Shown piece after piece: positions 21,567 through 29,940 of a stretch of 29,940 bases of DNA. A program made the position numbers and the translations under genes. The notes beneath the pieces were generated by a model. The model was not told where the DNA came from and made no database searches. It saw only the letters and a list, made by a program, of their open reading frames with translations. The number at the start of each line of letters is the position of its first letter. Position 1 is the stretch's first letter. Origin of the DNA: JAWWPY01 sp964412845 (lineage in GTDB: Bacteria; Actinomycetota; Actinomycetes; Streptosporangiales; Streptosporangiaceae); contig CAYPQM010000083.1 in the NCBI GenBank assembly GCA_964412845.1, forward strand, positions 1 to 29,940, written 5' to 3'.

Positions 21567-24131
21567 ATGAACGACTGGCTGCGTCTCGTCCCTCGCAGGC
21601 AACATAGCGCGTCTGCGCGCCCCCGGCCCGGCCTGCGGCCTGCCAGGCGCCCCGGGCGCACCGCAGGCGGCCGGGTGACGGCTTTCCTGGCCGCCACGGC
21701 CATGGCCCTGGGCTTCATGACTGTCAGCGCTACCGCCGCGTCGGCCGGCGACTGCACCCTCACATCCAACGTTTGTGACCCACCGGCGTGTGCCGCCAGC
21801 GACCAGGTAGCCAATTGCGCCGACCCGATGTATCTGCACAATGGCGTGGTGCAGCATAACCCCCGGATCTACCTGATCTTCTGGGGATCGAAGTGGCAGA
21901 CCCAGGCGCCGCAGGACACTTACCCCTCCTACCTGGCCAACAGCGTGTTCGGGAAATTGCGCGGGTCGGCGTGGAACAACATCCTGACCCAGTACAGCGA
22001 TGCCAGCGGCCCGGTCAGCAACGACACGGCACTGGCCGGCTGGAACGTGGACACGAGCGCGGTTCCCGTCCTCTCCGACGGAGCGTTCACCACGGAGATT
22101 GATCATGAGGTGTCCGCACTGTCGTGGTCAGCCACCGCGGACACCCAGTTCATCGTCTTCCCCCAGCCGGGGTCCAACGTCTCGGCCTTCAGCGAGTGCG
22201 GCCGTCATTTCATGCGCGAACCCGGGGCCCTCGGGACCGAGGCCTACGTGCTCTACCCGACCGATCCGACGAATTGCTCCAGCGGCCCCGGCAACGACGA
22301 GAGCGATCTGACGGTGACGGCGCTGCATGAGTATGCGGAGGCGGTCACCGATCCGCAGGGCCTGGACTGGGAATTGGCCCCGACGAACGTCCATGGATAT
22401 GCGACCGACCAGCCGCATGGCGACCCAGTCGAAATCGCCGACAAGTGCTCGAATAATCAGGGGCAATTCGCCGGCAAGTTCAACGTCGCGAAGCCCCAGC
22501 TGTACAGCCCGGCGCCCGCCGCTTGCACGTTCATGCACGGCCAGGACTACCTGACCCCCGACCCCGGCTGGTCCTACCACACCGTGCAAGGCGCGATCCT
22601 GGACTTTTACACGGGGCTGGGCGCGACCACCTCAGCGCTCGGCGAGCCGGTCAGCGAGGAGCAGGCCATCTCCACCGGGCGCGTCTCCTATTTCGCCGGG
22701 GCATTGTGCGGCGGCGGCGGCCCGAATGGCTCGGGAAGCGCGATCTACTTCACCGCGGCCGGCGGCCCGCACGAAGTCCAGGGCTGCATCTACCACGAGT
22801 ACGCGGCGACGATGGGCGGCCCGGGCGGCGCGCTGGGCTTCCCGACCACCAACGAGCAGCCGGCCCCCAATGGCGGCCGGGAGAACCTGTTCGGCGGCAC
22901 GAACTGCGGCTCGCTCACCGGCAGCGCGATCCTGTACACCCAGGCCACCGGCGCCCATGAGGTACAGGGCTGCATCTACCAGGACTACGTGGGGGTCAAC
23001 AACGGCCCCGGCGGCGCGCTCGGCTACCCGCTCACCGACGAGGGGCCGATCGGCACCGGGCGGATCAATTACTTCGCCGGGACGAGCTGCACGTCCGGCC
23101 CCTACCGGGGCGTCAACAGCGCGATCCTGTACTCGCCGACGACCGGCGCCAACGCGATGCAGGGCTGCATCTTCCAGACCTACATCCAGGCCCTGAACGG
23201 CCCCACCGGCTTCCTGGGCTTCCCTACCAGCGACGAGATACCGATCACCGGCGGGTCCTTCAACACCTTCGCGGCCACCGGGTGCAGCTCAGGCCCTGAC
23301 CAGGGCTCAGGTGCCCAGATCTACTGGAATGCCGCCGCCGGGGCAGCCTACGAGGTGCACGGGTGCATTGACCAGTTGTACCTGCAGCAGGTAAACGGCG
23401 GAACCGGCGCGTTCGGCCTGCCGACCAGCAGCCAGACAGCCGCGCCCGGCGGGGCCTACAACACGTTCGCTGGCACCGGATGCAGTTCCGGTTCGTACCA
23501 GGGCAGCGGTGCCGGGATCTTCTACAACAACGCGAACGGGTCGCCGTATGAGGTACACGGGTGCATTTACCAGGTCTACCAGCAGGCCGAGGGCGGGCCA
23601 GGCGGGTCATTCGGCCTGCCGACCAGCAGCCAGATCGCGGTAACGGGCGGCTCCTACAACAACTTCACCGGCACGAGCTGCACAGTCGGCGCGTACCAGG
23701 GAAGCGGCAGCACCATCGTCTATAACACCTCGGCCGGTGCCGCGTTCAACGTGCAGGGCTGCATCTACCGGGCATACCTTCAGGTCGGCGGCGGCCCAGG
23801 CGGGTCGTTCGGCGTGCCGACCAGCGGCGAGCACACCATAACCAGCGGCTTCAGCCTGGTGCCCGGCCGGGTCAACACGTTCACCGGCACGAACTGCGGC
23901 TCCGCGACCGGCAGCGCGATTTACTACAACCCCACGGCCGGCTCCGCGTATGCCGTGCAGGGCTGTATCTACCAGGCCTTCCTCGGTGCCGGCGGGGCGA
24001 GCGGAAGCCTTGGCCTGCCAATCTCCAGTGAGTTCACCAACAACAGCGCCGGAGACCGGCAATCAGATTTCGAGGGCGGCTACATCATCTGGAACAGGGC
24101 CACCGGCAAGACGAGCGTCACTTACACATGA
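21567..24131 (+). CDS. secreted protein: HExxE head domain plus eight LGFP-type repeats
   Basis: The 854-residue product has an Arg-rich leader and a hydrophobic signal core (38-58) ending ATAASA, with cleavage likely after residue 60. The head domain (about 61-340) contains LTVTALHEYAEAVTDPQG, with HEYAE at 254-258, and later VEIADKC. These resemble the HExxE...TDP...EIxDxC pattern of EXORDIUM-like and related secreted proteins; a metal site is possible, an activity is not shown. Residues from about 345 to the end hold eight repeats of 60-70 residues with LGxP/FGxP cores. LGFP repeats in corynebacterial and mycobacterial proteins are thought to attach proteins to the cell wall. Seven of the eight repeats carry a Cys pair, unlike the usual form. 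An ATG at 21468 lies within the SARP repeats, and one at 21501 overlaps the -10; 21567 gives a normal signal peptide, though its ribosome-binding site is weak. The GH172 gene follows 60 bp later. Confidence 0.82.
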   Translation: MNDWLRLVPRRQHSASARPRPGLRPARRPGRTAGGRVTAFLAATAMALGFMTVSATAASAGDCTLTSNVCDPPACAASDQVANCADPMYLHNGVVQHNPRIYLIFWGSKWQTQAPQDTYPSYLANSVFGKLRGSAWNNILTQYSDASGPVSNDTALAGWNVDTSAVPVLSDGAFTTEIDHEVSALSWSATADTQFIVFPQPGSNVSAFSECGRHFMREPGALGTEAYVLYPTDPTNCSSGPGNDESDLTVTALHEYAEAVTDPQGLDWELAPTNVHGYATDQPHGDPVEIADKCSNNQGQFAGKFNVAKPQLYSPAPAACTFMHGQDYLTPDPGWSYHTVQGAILDFYTGLGATTSALGEPVSEEQAISTGRVSYFAGALCGGGGPNGSGSAIYFTAAGGPHEVQGCIYHEYAATMGGPGGALGFPTTNEQPAPNGGRENLFGGTNCGSLTGSAILYTQATGAHEVQGCIYQDYVGVNNGPGGALGYPLTDEGPIGTGRINYFAGTSCTSGPYRGVNSAILYSPTTGANAMQGCIFQTYIQALNGPTGFLGFPTSDEIPITGGSFNTFAATGCSSGPDQGSGAQIYWNAAAGAAYEVHGCIDQLYLQQVNGGTGAFGLPTSSQTAAPGGAYNTFAGTGCSSGSYQGSGAGIFYNNANGSPYEVHGCIYQVYQQAEGGPGGSFGLPTSSQIAVTGGSYNNFTGTSCTVGAYQGSGSTIVYNTSAGAAFNVQGCIYRAYLQVGGGPGGSFGVPTSGEHTITSGFSLVPGRVNTFTGTNCGSATGSAIYYNPTAGSAYAVQGCIYQAFLGAGGASGSLGLPISSEFTNNSAGDRQSDFEGGYIIWNRATGKTSVTYT

Positions 24132-24191
24132 CCGGCCCCGCGCTGCCGGCCGTCCGCTGGTGCCGCCCGGCCCAGCTCGATGGGAGCGACA

Positions 24192-27119
24192 ATGCTTAGG
24201 CGATTCGTGCCTGCCTGCGCCGCCGTGGCCACCGTCATGGCTATGACCGGCACACCGTTTCCGTCCGGAATCGGCCTGGCCGGACCGGCGGGCGGCGGCA
24301 CGGCGAGCACGGCGAGCACGGCAACGGCAACGGCCAGCAAGGGCACGGTCGGCTGGGACAGCTACCGGCAACTCGACGAGCTGCCCTACCTGTCGACCGG
24401 TGTCACCACCTGGCAGCAGTCGAGTTTCGACCGGACCGGCGGGAACGCCGACCATAACCATGTGCTCAGCACGGCGGGCGACGGCACGGTCCTGGCGGAA
24501 CATCAGGGCCCGGGTGAGGTGGACTCGATCTGGACCACGGGAAACGTTCCCGGGGCCGGCCACCTGAAGATCATCCTTGATGGCCAGACCGTGCTCGACA
24601 CGTCCCTGGCCAGCATCATCAACGGCAGTCTCGGCGCTCCGTTCGTCTATCCCCTGGTCGCCAACGACACGCAAAGCTCGGGCGGGTTCCTGATCACGGT
24701 GCCGATGCCCTTCCGCCAGTCGATGCGGATCAGCACCACGGCTGATCCCGACTACTATCACGTCACCTTCCGCAGCTACCCTGACGCCTCGGGCGTGAGC
24801 ACGTTCAGCGCCGCCGCCGCAGCCCAGGATGTGCTCACCACCCTGCAGGAATCAGGCACCAGGGATCCCAAGCCCGCGGTGGCCGGGGCGGTGACCCAGC
24901 ACGGCACCTACCAGATCATGCCCGGGCAGTCAGCGACCGTCGCCAGCGTGAGCGGATCAGGCCAGGTGACCGGCCTGCGGCTGCGGATACCGCACCTGAC
25001 GCATCCGACCGCGACTCCGCTGACCGACGACGGCCGCGCGTTCGGGGCGGGCGGCTCCAGTTCCTTCACGGCGTCGCTGAACCCGGCCAACACCGGCATC
25101 CAGATCACCCGCCGGTACGACCCGATGATCGGCAGCCAGAAGGCCAGCGTCCTCGTCGACGGGACGCAGGCCGGCCAGTGGGCATCGGGGGCGGCGATCC
25201 CGGCCGGCTCCTGGGCCGACCAGACGGTCAGCGTTCCCGCCGCGGCGACGGCCGGCAAATCCCAGGTCACGATCTCCAACGTGTTCGTCAGCTCGGACAA
25301 GGATGTCAACGAGTTCACCTACACGATCTCCGAGCAGGTCGGCGGGGTATGGCAGACGGCCGACACGATCGACGTGGGGCCAGCGCACACCGCGGCCGAG
25401 GCCGCTCACCACTACGCGATCACCGGCCAGACCTGGTCGGGTGTGCGTACCTACAGTTATCCGCTGCCCGGACCGGTCACCGATACCGGGCGCGCCTTCG
25501 GCGTGGGCGGCGGCAGCCACTTCACCATGGCCATCGACCCCGCTAACGGCGGCGTGCGGCTGACCCGCCGGATCGACCCGGAGATCGGCGCCCAGGTCGC
25601 GGCGGTCAGCGTGGACGGCACGCCGATAGGGAACTGGGCCGCCAACCCGGTGCAGGCCGCGGGGGCGTGGGCGGACGAGTCGATCGAAATCCCCGCCTCC
25701 GTCACCGCGGGCCAGTCGCACATCACCGTGACCAACAGCTTCGTGTCCTCGGCCAAGGACTTCAACGAGTTCACCTACTGGGCCGACAGCCACGTGGCCG
25801 GTGGCCTGGAACGCACCGACACCCTCAGCGTCGGCGACGCCACCAGCGAGTCCGCCCACGGGTACGGCATCACCGCCCAGACCTGGAGCGGCTCGCGGTC
25901 CTTCTCATATCCCGCCAGCGACCAGGCGCTGGCCAGTGACCGGATCCGGATCACCTTCGACGGGACCCAGACGGTGGACGTGCCACTCGGGCAGTTCTTC
26001 GGCTCGGCCGAGGGCGAGTTCGACACCCGGTCGCTGATGACAGCCGTCGACACCCGCCCCGGCGGCTGGCTGTCGTCGTGGTGGCCCATGCCCTACGGGT
26101 CCTCCGTCTCGGTGTCCCTCTACTCCGGGTCCGGGCTGCCGCTGTCCGGTGAGATCGCGCTGACCACGGCCGCAGCCCCGCACTGGCAGGCCGACCTGGC
26201 CGACGGCGCGGCCGGCTACTTCCACGCCACCTACCACTCCGGTGCCACCACTCCCGCGCAGGACTGGACGTTCCTGCAGGCCGCCGGGCACGGCACCGTC
26301 GTCGGGATCGTGGCCGGCCTGGCCGGCCCGGCTAACCGCGGATACCTGGAAGGCGACGAGCGGGCCTACACCGACGGCTCGGCCAGCCCGCAGATCGCGG
26401 GCACCGGGACCGAGGACTTCTACGAGGGCGGCTGGTACTTCAAGTACGGGCCGTTCACCAACCCGCTCAACGGCAACACCTCGCACGAGTCGGCGGCGGG
26501 CGACTGCCCCGCCGCCACCGACTGCACGGGCGTGTACCGGCTGCTGATCGCCGACGCGATACCGTTCGGCTCTTCGATCACTTTCGGCATCGAGCACGGC
26601 GGCACCGACGATGTCCCGGCAAACTACGCCTCCACCGCCTTCTGGTACGGCCAGCCCGCGCCGGTCACCGCCCAGACCGACAGCCTGACCATCGGCGACA
26701 CCGCCAGTGAGCAGGCGCACAGCTACACCTCGCCTGCCCCGGGCCCGGTCACCTCACTGGCCGCCAGCTACGAGGGCAGCGACGGCACCCCGGTCGTCAT
26801 CACCCGCAGCACCAGGGCGGCCAGCGCCGCGGTTACCTTCGCCATGGCCGTCGACCCGGGCAACCAGGGCGTGATCCTGCAGCGGACGAGCGACCAGGAC
26901 AACAGTTACCAGCGCGCTGAGGTCACCGTGAACGGGACGGACCTCGGCCAGTGGCTGCAACCCCTCGGCAATCCCTACCACCGCTGGCTCGACGACCAGT
27001 ACACGCTGCCCGCGTCAGTGACCGCGGGCCAGTCGAGCATCACCGTCACCCTCACCCCGGCGCCCGGCTCACCCGCGTGGTCGGCCGCCAGCTATCGGGC
27101 CATCTCACTCGAACCGTAG
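24192..27119 (+). CDS. secreted GH172 (DUF2961) glycoside hydrolase with inserted duplicated module
   Basis: The 975-residue product has a signal peptide (about 1-35), then the first GH172 half (about 53-270, with LDELPYLSTGV, SSFDRTGGNADH and GEVDSIWTTG). Two tandem modules of 152 residues follow (about 275-576), each with GRAFGxGGxSxFT, an ITRR/LTRR segment and NEFTY. The second GH172 half runs from about 580 to 825 (VPLGQFFGS, YLEGDE, GTGTEDFYEGGWYF), and a diverged third module ends the protein. GH172 enzymes include difructose dianhydride I synthase/hydrolase and D-arabinofuranosidases. Glu720 and Glu741 stand 21 residues apart, the spacing I recall for the catalytic pair (E270/E291) of the Bifidobacterium enzyme. 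The ATG at 24192 is preceded by GGGAG; an ATG four codons upstream is less likely. It is probably co-transcribed with the LGFP gene. Substrate is unknown; an alpha-furanoside is expected. Confidence 0.85.
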   Translation: MLRRFVPACAAVATVMAMTGTPFPSGIGLAGPAGGGTASTASTATATASKGTVGWDSYRQLDELPYLSTGVTTWQQSSFDRTGGNADHNHVLSTAGDGTVLAEHQGPGEVDSIWTTGNVPGAGHLKIILDGQTVLDTSLASIINGSLGAPFVYPLVANDTQSSGGFLITVPMPFRQSMRISTTADPDYYHVTFRSYPDASGVSTFSAAAAAQDVLTTLQESGTRDPKPAVAGAVTQHGTYQIMPGQSATVASVSGSGQVTGLRLRIPHLTHPTATPLTDDGRAFGAGGSSSFTASLNPANTGIQITRRYDPMIGSQKASVLVDGTQAGQWASGAAIPAGSWADQTVSVPAAATAGKSQVTISNVFVSSDKDVNEFTYTISEQVGGVWQTADTIDVGPAHTAAEAAHHYAITGQTWSGVRTYSYPLPGPVTDTGRAFGVGGGSHFTMAIDPANGGVRLTRRIDPEIGAQVAAVSVDGTPIGNWAANPVQAAGAWADESIEIPASVTAGQSHITVTNSFVSSAKDFNEFTYWADSHVAGGLERTDTLSVGDATSESAHGYGITAQTWSGSRSFSYPASDQALASDRIRITFDGTQTVDVPLGQFFGSAEGEFDTRSLMTAVDTRPGGWLSSWWPMPYGSSVSVSLYSGSGLPLSGEIALTTAAAPHWQADLADGAAGYFHATYHSGATTPAQDWTFLQAAGHGTVVGIVAGLAGPANRGYLEGDERAYTDGSASPQIAGTGTEDFYEGGWYFKYGPFTNPLNGNTSHESAAGDCPAATDCTGVYRLLIADAIPFGSSITFGIEHGGTDDVPANYASTAFWYGQPAPVTAQTDSLTIGDTASEQAHSYTSPAPGPVTSLAASYEGSDGTPVVITRSTRAASAAVTFAMAVDPGNQGVILQRTSDQDNSYQRAEVTVNGTDLGQWLQPLGNPYHRWLDDQYTLPASVTAGQSSITVTLTPAPGSPAWSAASYRAISLEP

Positions 27120-27166
27120 TAACCGCGGCCAGGCGGTGGCGCTGGATCTCCCAATAGCCTGGATGA

Positions 27167-27700
27167 ATGGTGGAGATCAACACTGAGCGACTGATAATGC
27201 GCGGCTGGCGGGAGTCCGATCTTGCGCCGTGGGCGGCGATGAACGCCGACCCGGAGGTCCGGCAGTACCTCGGCCGGCTGCTGACCTCCGAGCAGGCCTC
27301 CGCCTGGGTTCTGAACTTCCAGGACGATCTGGACCGCTACGGCTTTGGCTTCTGGGCTGTGGAGGTCCGTGCGTCCGGCGAGTTCATCGGCTTCACCGGG
27401 CTGGACACCGTGGGCGACGAGATGCCGTTCACCGGAATCGAACTCGGCTGGCGGCTGGCGCGGCCCGCGTGGGGCCACGGATACGCCACCGAGGCCGCCC
27501 TGGCCGCGCTGCAGTATGGCTTCGACATCATGGGACTGCCAGAGATCGTCGCGGTAACCATGGCGCGGAACCTGCGCTCGCAAGCGGTGATGCGGCGGAT
27601 CGGAATGACTACCAATCCCGCGGAGGACTTCGACGACCCGGACATCGACGAGGGCTCGCTGCGCCGGCATGTGGTGTACCGGAAACTACGGGACCTCTGA
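27167..27700 (+). CDS. GNAT family N-acetyltransferase, RimJ/RimL-like
   Basis: The 177-residue product transfers an acetyl group from acetyl-CoA to an amine. It begins with the family opening INTERLIMRGWRESDLAPW. It carries the acetyl-CoA-binding motif A, RPAWGHGYATEA (99-110, Q/RxxGxG/A), followed by N-terminal-acetyltransferase-like NLRSQAVMRRIGM. The substrate, whether a ribosomal protein N-terminus, a peptide or a small molecule, cannot be told. The ATG at 27167 has no strong ribosome-binding site. TAGCCT at 27155-27160 suggests a leaderless message, so the gene probably has its own promoter. It lies 47 bp after the GH172 gene on the same strand. Confidence 0.88.
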   Translation: MVEINTERLIMRGWRESDLAPWAAMNADPEVRQYLGRLLTSEQASAWVLNFQDDLDRYGFGFWAVEVRASGEFIGFTGLDTVGDEMPFTGIELGWRLARPAWGHGYATEAALAALQYGFDIMGLPEIVAVTMARNLRSQAVMRRIGMTTNPAEDFDDPDIDEGSLRRHVVYRKLRDL

Positions 27701-27998
27701 AACCGGCGAACGTCGCTAGCAGGGCACTCCATTGATCGGGAGACGCTGCAGACCTGGCTGGGGGCTTTCTCCGCACCGCCCCCGCTCTTTCCGTGTCATG
27801 TGAAGAATTGCCCACTGATCGCGCTGGTGCCGCTGTTGCCCGTCCGTGGCGCGGTCCGCTCGGCCACTGACGTCGCGTGCCAACCGAGCCGTACCCAACC
27901 GAGCCGTGGCCGCCAGCCCGGGTGCGCTGGCCATGAGCATCACGGGATGGCCAGGCAGCGATGACGGCCGTTCGCCGGGCTGCTGTCGCCCGCGCAGC

Positions 27999-28019
27999 GG
28001 GCCGTTCTTAGAATGGCCC
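27999..28019. promoter_or_regulatory. 21-bp near-palindrome upstream of the second SARP gene
   Basis: GGGCCGTTCT and AGAATGGCCC form arms with one mismatch around a single central T. It is not followed by a T run. It could be an operator or the terminator of the GNAT transcript. Confidence 0.4.
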
Positions 28020-28024
28020 AACCT

Positions 28025-28053
28025 GGTTGAGTCTCGTCTTCACTGCGGTTGAG
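28025..28053 (+). promoter_or_regulatory. GGTTGAG heptamer pair, 22 bp apart
   Basis: GGTTGAG occurs at 28025-28031 and 28047-28053. The spacing is twice 11 bp, so both face the same side of the helix, as in SARP sites, but the middle heptamer is not conserved. Confidence 0.3.
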
Positions 28054-28096
28054 CGGATTTCCGTAGCCATTGTTCGCCGAGTTAAAGAGGATGATC

Positions 28097-29940
28097 ATGT
28101 TATATCGCGTGCTAGGGCCGTTAGAGGTCTGGGCTGGCGAGGGCTGGACCGGGGTGGGTGCCCCGAAGTGGCGGGTGCTGCTGACCGCATTGCTGGTGCA
28201 CCCTGGACGGCTTGTCTCAACCGAGCAGCTGGTGGACGAGCTGTGGGGCGAGGATCCTCCGCCGACTGCGCGCAAGCTGGTCAGCCTGTATGTTCTGCGG
28301 CTGCGCCGGCTGATCGGCGACCCGGATGGCCGGGTGCTGGTGACCCAGGCGCCTGGCTACCGGCTCAAGGTAACCAGGGCGGACCTGGACTCCGCCCGGT
28401 TCGAAGATCTGGTGGTAGCGGGCCGGAGGGCACTGGAAGACGAGGACGGCACGCAGGCGGGAGAACTTCTTGCCGGGGCCCTGGCGCTGTGGCGGGGGCC
28501 CGCGCTGGCGGACGTACCGCCGGGGTCGCTAGTGGCGGCGGAAGCGGACCGGCTGGAGGAGTTGCGCCTCTCTGCCGTGGGGTTGCGGATCGAGGCCGGC
28601 ATCTGCTGCGGATGCGGCGGTGAGCTTGTGCCTGAGCTGCGGCAGCTCACCGCTGAACATCCGCTGCGGGAGCGGTTCTGGGATCAGCTGATGCGCGTGC
28701 TGGAGTCGTGTGGCCGCCCGGCCGAGGCGCTGGATGCGTACACGCAGGCCCGCGAGGTCATCGCCGAGGAACTCGGCGCCGATCCTGGGCCGGGCCTTCA
28801 GCAGCTCTACCACCGCATCCTGGCCGGTGATCCACCGCAAACCGCACAGCAGGCTGACTGGCCCAAGGCTGCCGTTCCTGCCCCGTCAGTCGTGCCGCGG
28901 CAGCTGCCGGCCGCCGCGCGGCACTTCACCGGCCGCCGGGAAGAACTCCAGAGGCTGACCGGGTTTCTTGATGAGGTGGCAGACAGGGCAGACACCTTGC
29001 TGATCACCGCGATCGGCGGGACCGCTGGGGTGGGCAAGACCGCGCTGGCCGTGCGCTGGGCGCACCAGGTCGCGGAGCGGTTCACGGACGGGCAGCTGTA
29101 CGTGAACCTGCGCGGTTATGACGTCGATCAGCCTGTGCCGGCGACTGACGCGCTGGCTGGGTTTCTGCGCGCGCTCGGCGTTGCGGGCCAGGAAATCCCG
29201 GCAGAGCTAGCTGAGCGGGCCGCCTGCTACCGGAGTCTGCTGGCCGGGCGACGGATGCTGGTGGTGGCGGACAACGCCGGATCGGTGGAGCAGGTCCGGC
29301 CGCTTCTGCCCGGCACCGCAGCCTGCATGACGGTGGTGACCAGCCGTGATTCGCTGGCCGGGCTGGTTGCCCGGGACGGTGCCCGGCGCCTCGACCTGGA
29401 CCTGTTACCACCCGAGGATGCAGTCGACTTGCTGCGGGCGCTGATTGGCGGGCGGGTGAGCGCCGACCCCGGTTCGGCCGCGGCGCTGGCTGATCAATGC
29501 GCGCGGCTGCCGCTGGCGCTGCGTGTGGTAGCCGAGCTCGCCGTCGCCCGCCCCGCCGCCCCCCTCGCCGAACTGGTCAGTGAGCTAGCTGAGCAGCATC
29601 GGCTCGACCTGCTGGACGCCGGCGGGGACCTGCGCACCGCGGTGCGAGCCGTGTTCTCCTGGTCCTACCGGCACCTGGATACTGCGTCCGCCCGTGCCTT
29701 CCGGCTGGCGGGCCTGCACCCTGGCCCTGACCTTGACCCGTACGCGGTGGCGGCTCTCACGGGCAGCACTGTGGTGCAGGCCCGGCACTTACTTGACGTG
29801 CTGGCCCGCGCGTACTTGATCCAGCCTGCCGGGCCGGGCCGGTATGGCCTGCATGACCTGCTGCGCGCCTACGCCGGCGAACTCGCCACCGGCGTGGACG
29901 GCGAAGAGGAGGGGCGGGCGGCACTGACCCGCCTGTTCGA
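28097..29940 (+). CDS. second AfsR-type SARP regulator (BTAD and NB-ARC), C-terminus beyond the window
   Basis: The frame is open from 28097 to the window end (614 codons), so only the N-terminal and central parts are seen. They comprise an OmpR-type winged helix beginning MLYRVLGPLEVW (1-95), the BTAD (about 97-240) and an NB-ARC NTPase with Walker A GGTAGVGKTA (about residue 309) and the Walker-B-like MLVVADNA. The downstream part has SWSYRHL and GLHPGPDLD, shared with the first SARP of this window. TPRs are expected further on. The ATG at 28097 follows AGAGG at 6-nt spacing; an ATG at 28091 is in frame but too close to that site. It is on the same strand as the secreted pair and the GNAT gene. 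Its targets are unknown. Confidence 0.92.
   Translation, partial: MLYRVLGPLEVWAGEGWTGVGAPKWRVLLTALLVHPGRLVSTEQLVDELWGEDPPPTARKLVSLYVLRLRRLIGDPDGRVLVTQAPGYRLKVTRADLDSARFEDLVVAGRRALEDEDGTQAGELLAGALALWRGPALADVPPGSLVAAEADRLEELRLSAVGLRIEAGICCGCGGELVPELRQLTAEHPLRERFWDQLMRVLESCGRPAEALDAYTQAREVIAEELGADPGPGLQQLYHRILAGDPPQTAQQADWPKAAVPAPSVVPRQLPAAARHFTGRREELQRLTGFLDEVADRADTLLITAIGGTAGVGKTALAVRWAHQVAERFTDGQLYVNLRGYDVDQPVPATDALAGFLRALGVAGQEIPAELAERAACYRSLLAGRRMLVVADNAGSVEQVRPLLPGTAACMTVVTSRDSLAGLVARDGARRLDLDLLPPEDAVDLLRALIGGRVSADPGSAAALADQCARLPLALRVVAELAVARPAAPLAELVSELAEQHRLDLLDAGGDLRTAVRAVFSWSYRHLDTASARAFRLAGLHPGPDLDPYAVAALTGSTVVQARHLLDVLARAYLIQPAGPGRYGLHDLLRAYAGELATGVDGEEEGRAALTRLF

Larger units (their letters stand above)
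27701..28096. other. intergenic region before the second SARP gene
   Basis: I see no gene. The region contains a 13-bp direct repeat (CCAACCGAGCCGT at 27880 and 27895), a 21-bp near-palindrome at 27999-28019 and two GGTTGAG heptamers at 28025 and 28047. It should hold the promoter of the SARP gene at 28097. Confidence 0.5.

Noticed and set aside
1..29940. CRISPR arrays, insertion sequences, transposases, rRNA or a replication origin
   Set aside because: No regularly spaced repeats, terminal inverted repeats with a transposase, rRNA sequence or origin-like cluster was seen.

Overview
The window is GC-rich throughout (roughly 70% by eye), with GTG starts, strong G/C bias at third codon positions and gene families typical of Actinomycetota: AfsR/SARP regulators with BTAD and NB-ARC domains, a GAF-SpoIIE phosphatase, GtrA, sedolisin, LGFP repeats and paired small conserved actinobacterial ORFs. 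I place it in a filamentous or soil actinomycete (Streptosporangiales/Catenulisporales-like is a guess). I cannot name the genus.

Layout. (1) 1-3.5 kb is ordinary chromosome: a DrrAB-type ABC exporter (ATPase and permease coupled by a TGATG overlap, permease cut by the window edge), a GtrA-like membrane protein and a membrane-anchored GT51 transglycosylase. (2) 3.7-13.1 kb is an accessory stretch marked by three tRNA-Pro sequences: an intact tRNA-Pro(GGG) at 3741, a 3' half at 6994 and a decayed 5' half at 13013. Between them lie a frameshifted phosphotransferase remnant, a secreted sedolisin, an MFS transporter, a DUF4386 membrane protein, a small conserved protein and a large LuxR/MalT-type (LAL) regulator. 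No integrase is visible. (3) 13.1-18.4 kb holds an orphan Tdi1-like (DUF1851) immunity protein, a divergent DUF4386/TetR pair sharing a double palindromic operator, a GAF-SpoIIE phosphatase, an AT-richer intergenic stretch and two small actinobacterial ORFs. (4) 18.4-29.9 kb is the most interesting part. Two AfsR-type SARP regulators bracket a pair of large secreted proteins and a GNAT acetyltransferase. The first secreted protein has a HExxE head domain and eight cysteine-bearing LGFP-type repeats. The second is a GH172 (DUF2961) glycosidase whose catalytic domain is interrupted by a tandemly duplicated module.

How the parts may work together. Between the first SARP gene and the secreted pair sit three copies of an 8-bp direct repeat at an exact 11-bp period, the arrangement expected of a SARP binding site, placed 8 bp before a plausible -10 element. 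I infer a SARP-controlled secreted cell-wall-binding or glycan-processing module. The pair order, the repeats and the domain make-up are seen in the sequence. The regulation and the substrate (arabinan, fructan or other furanoside) are inferred.
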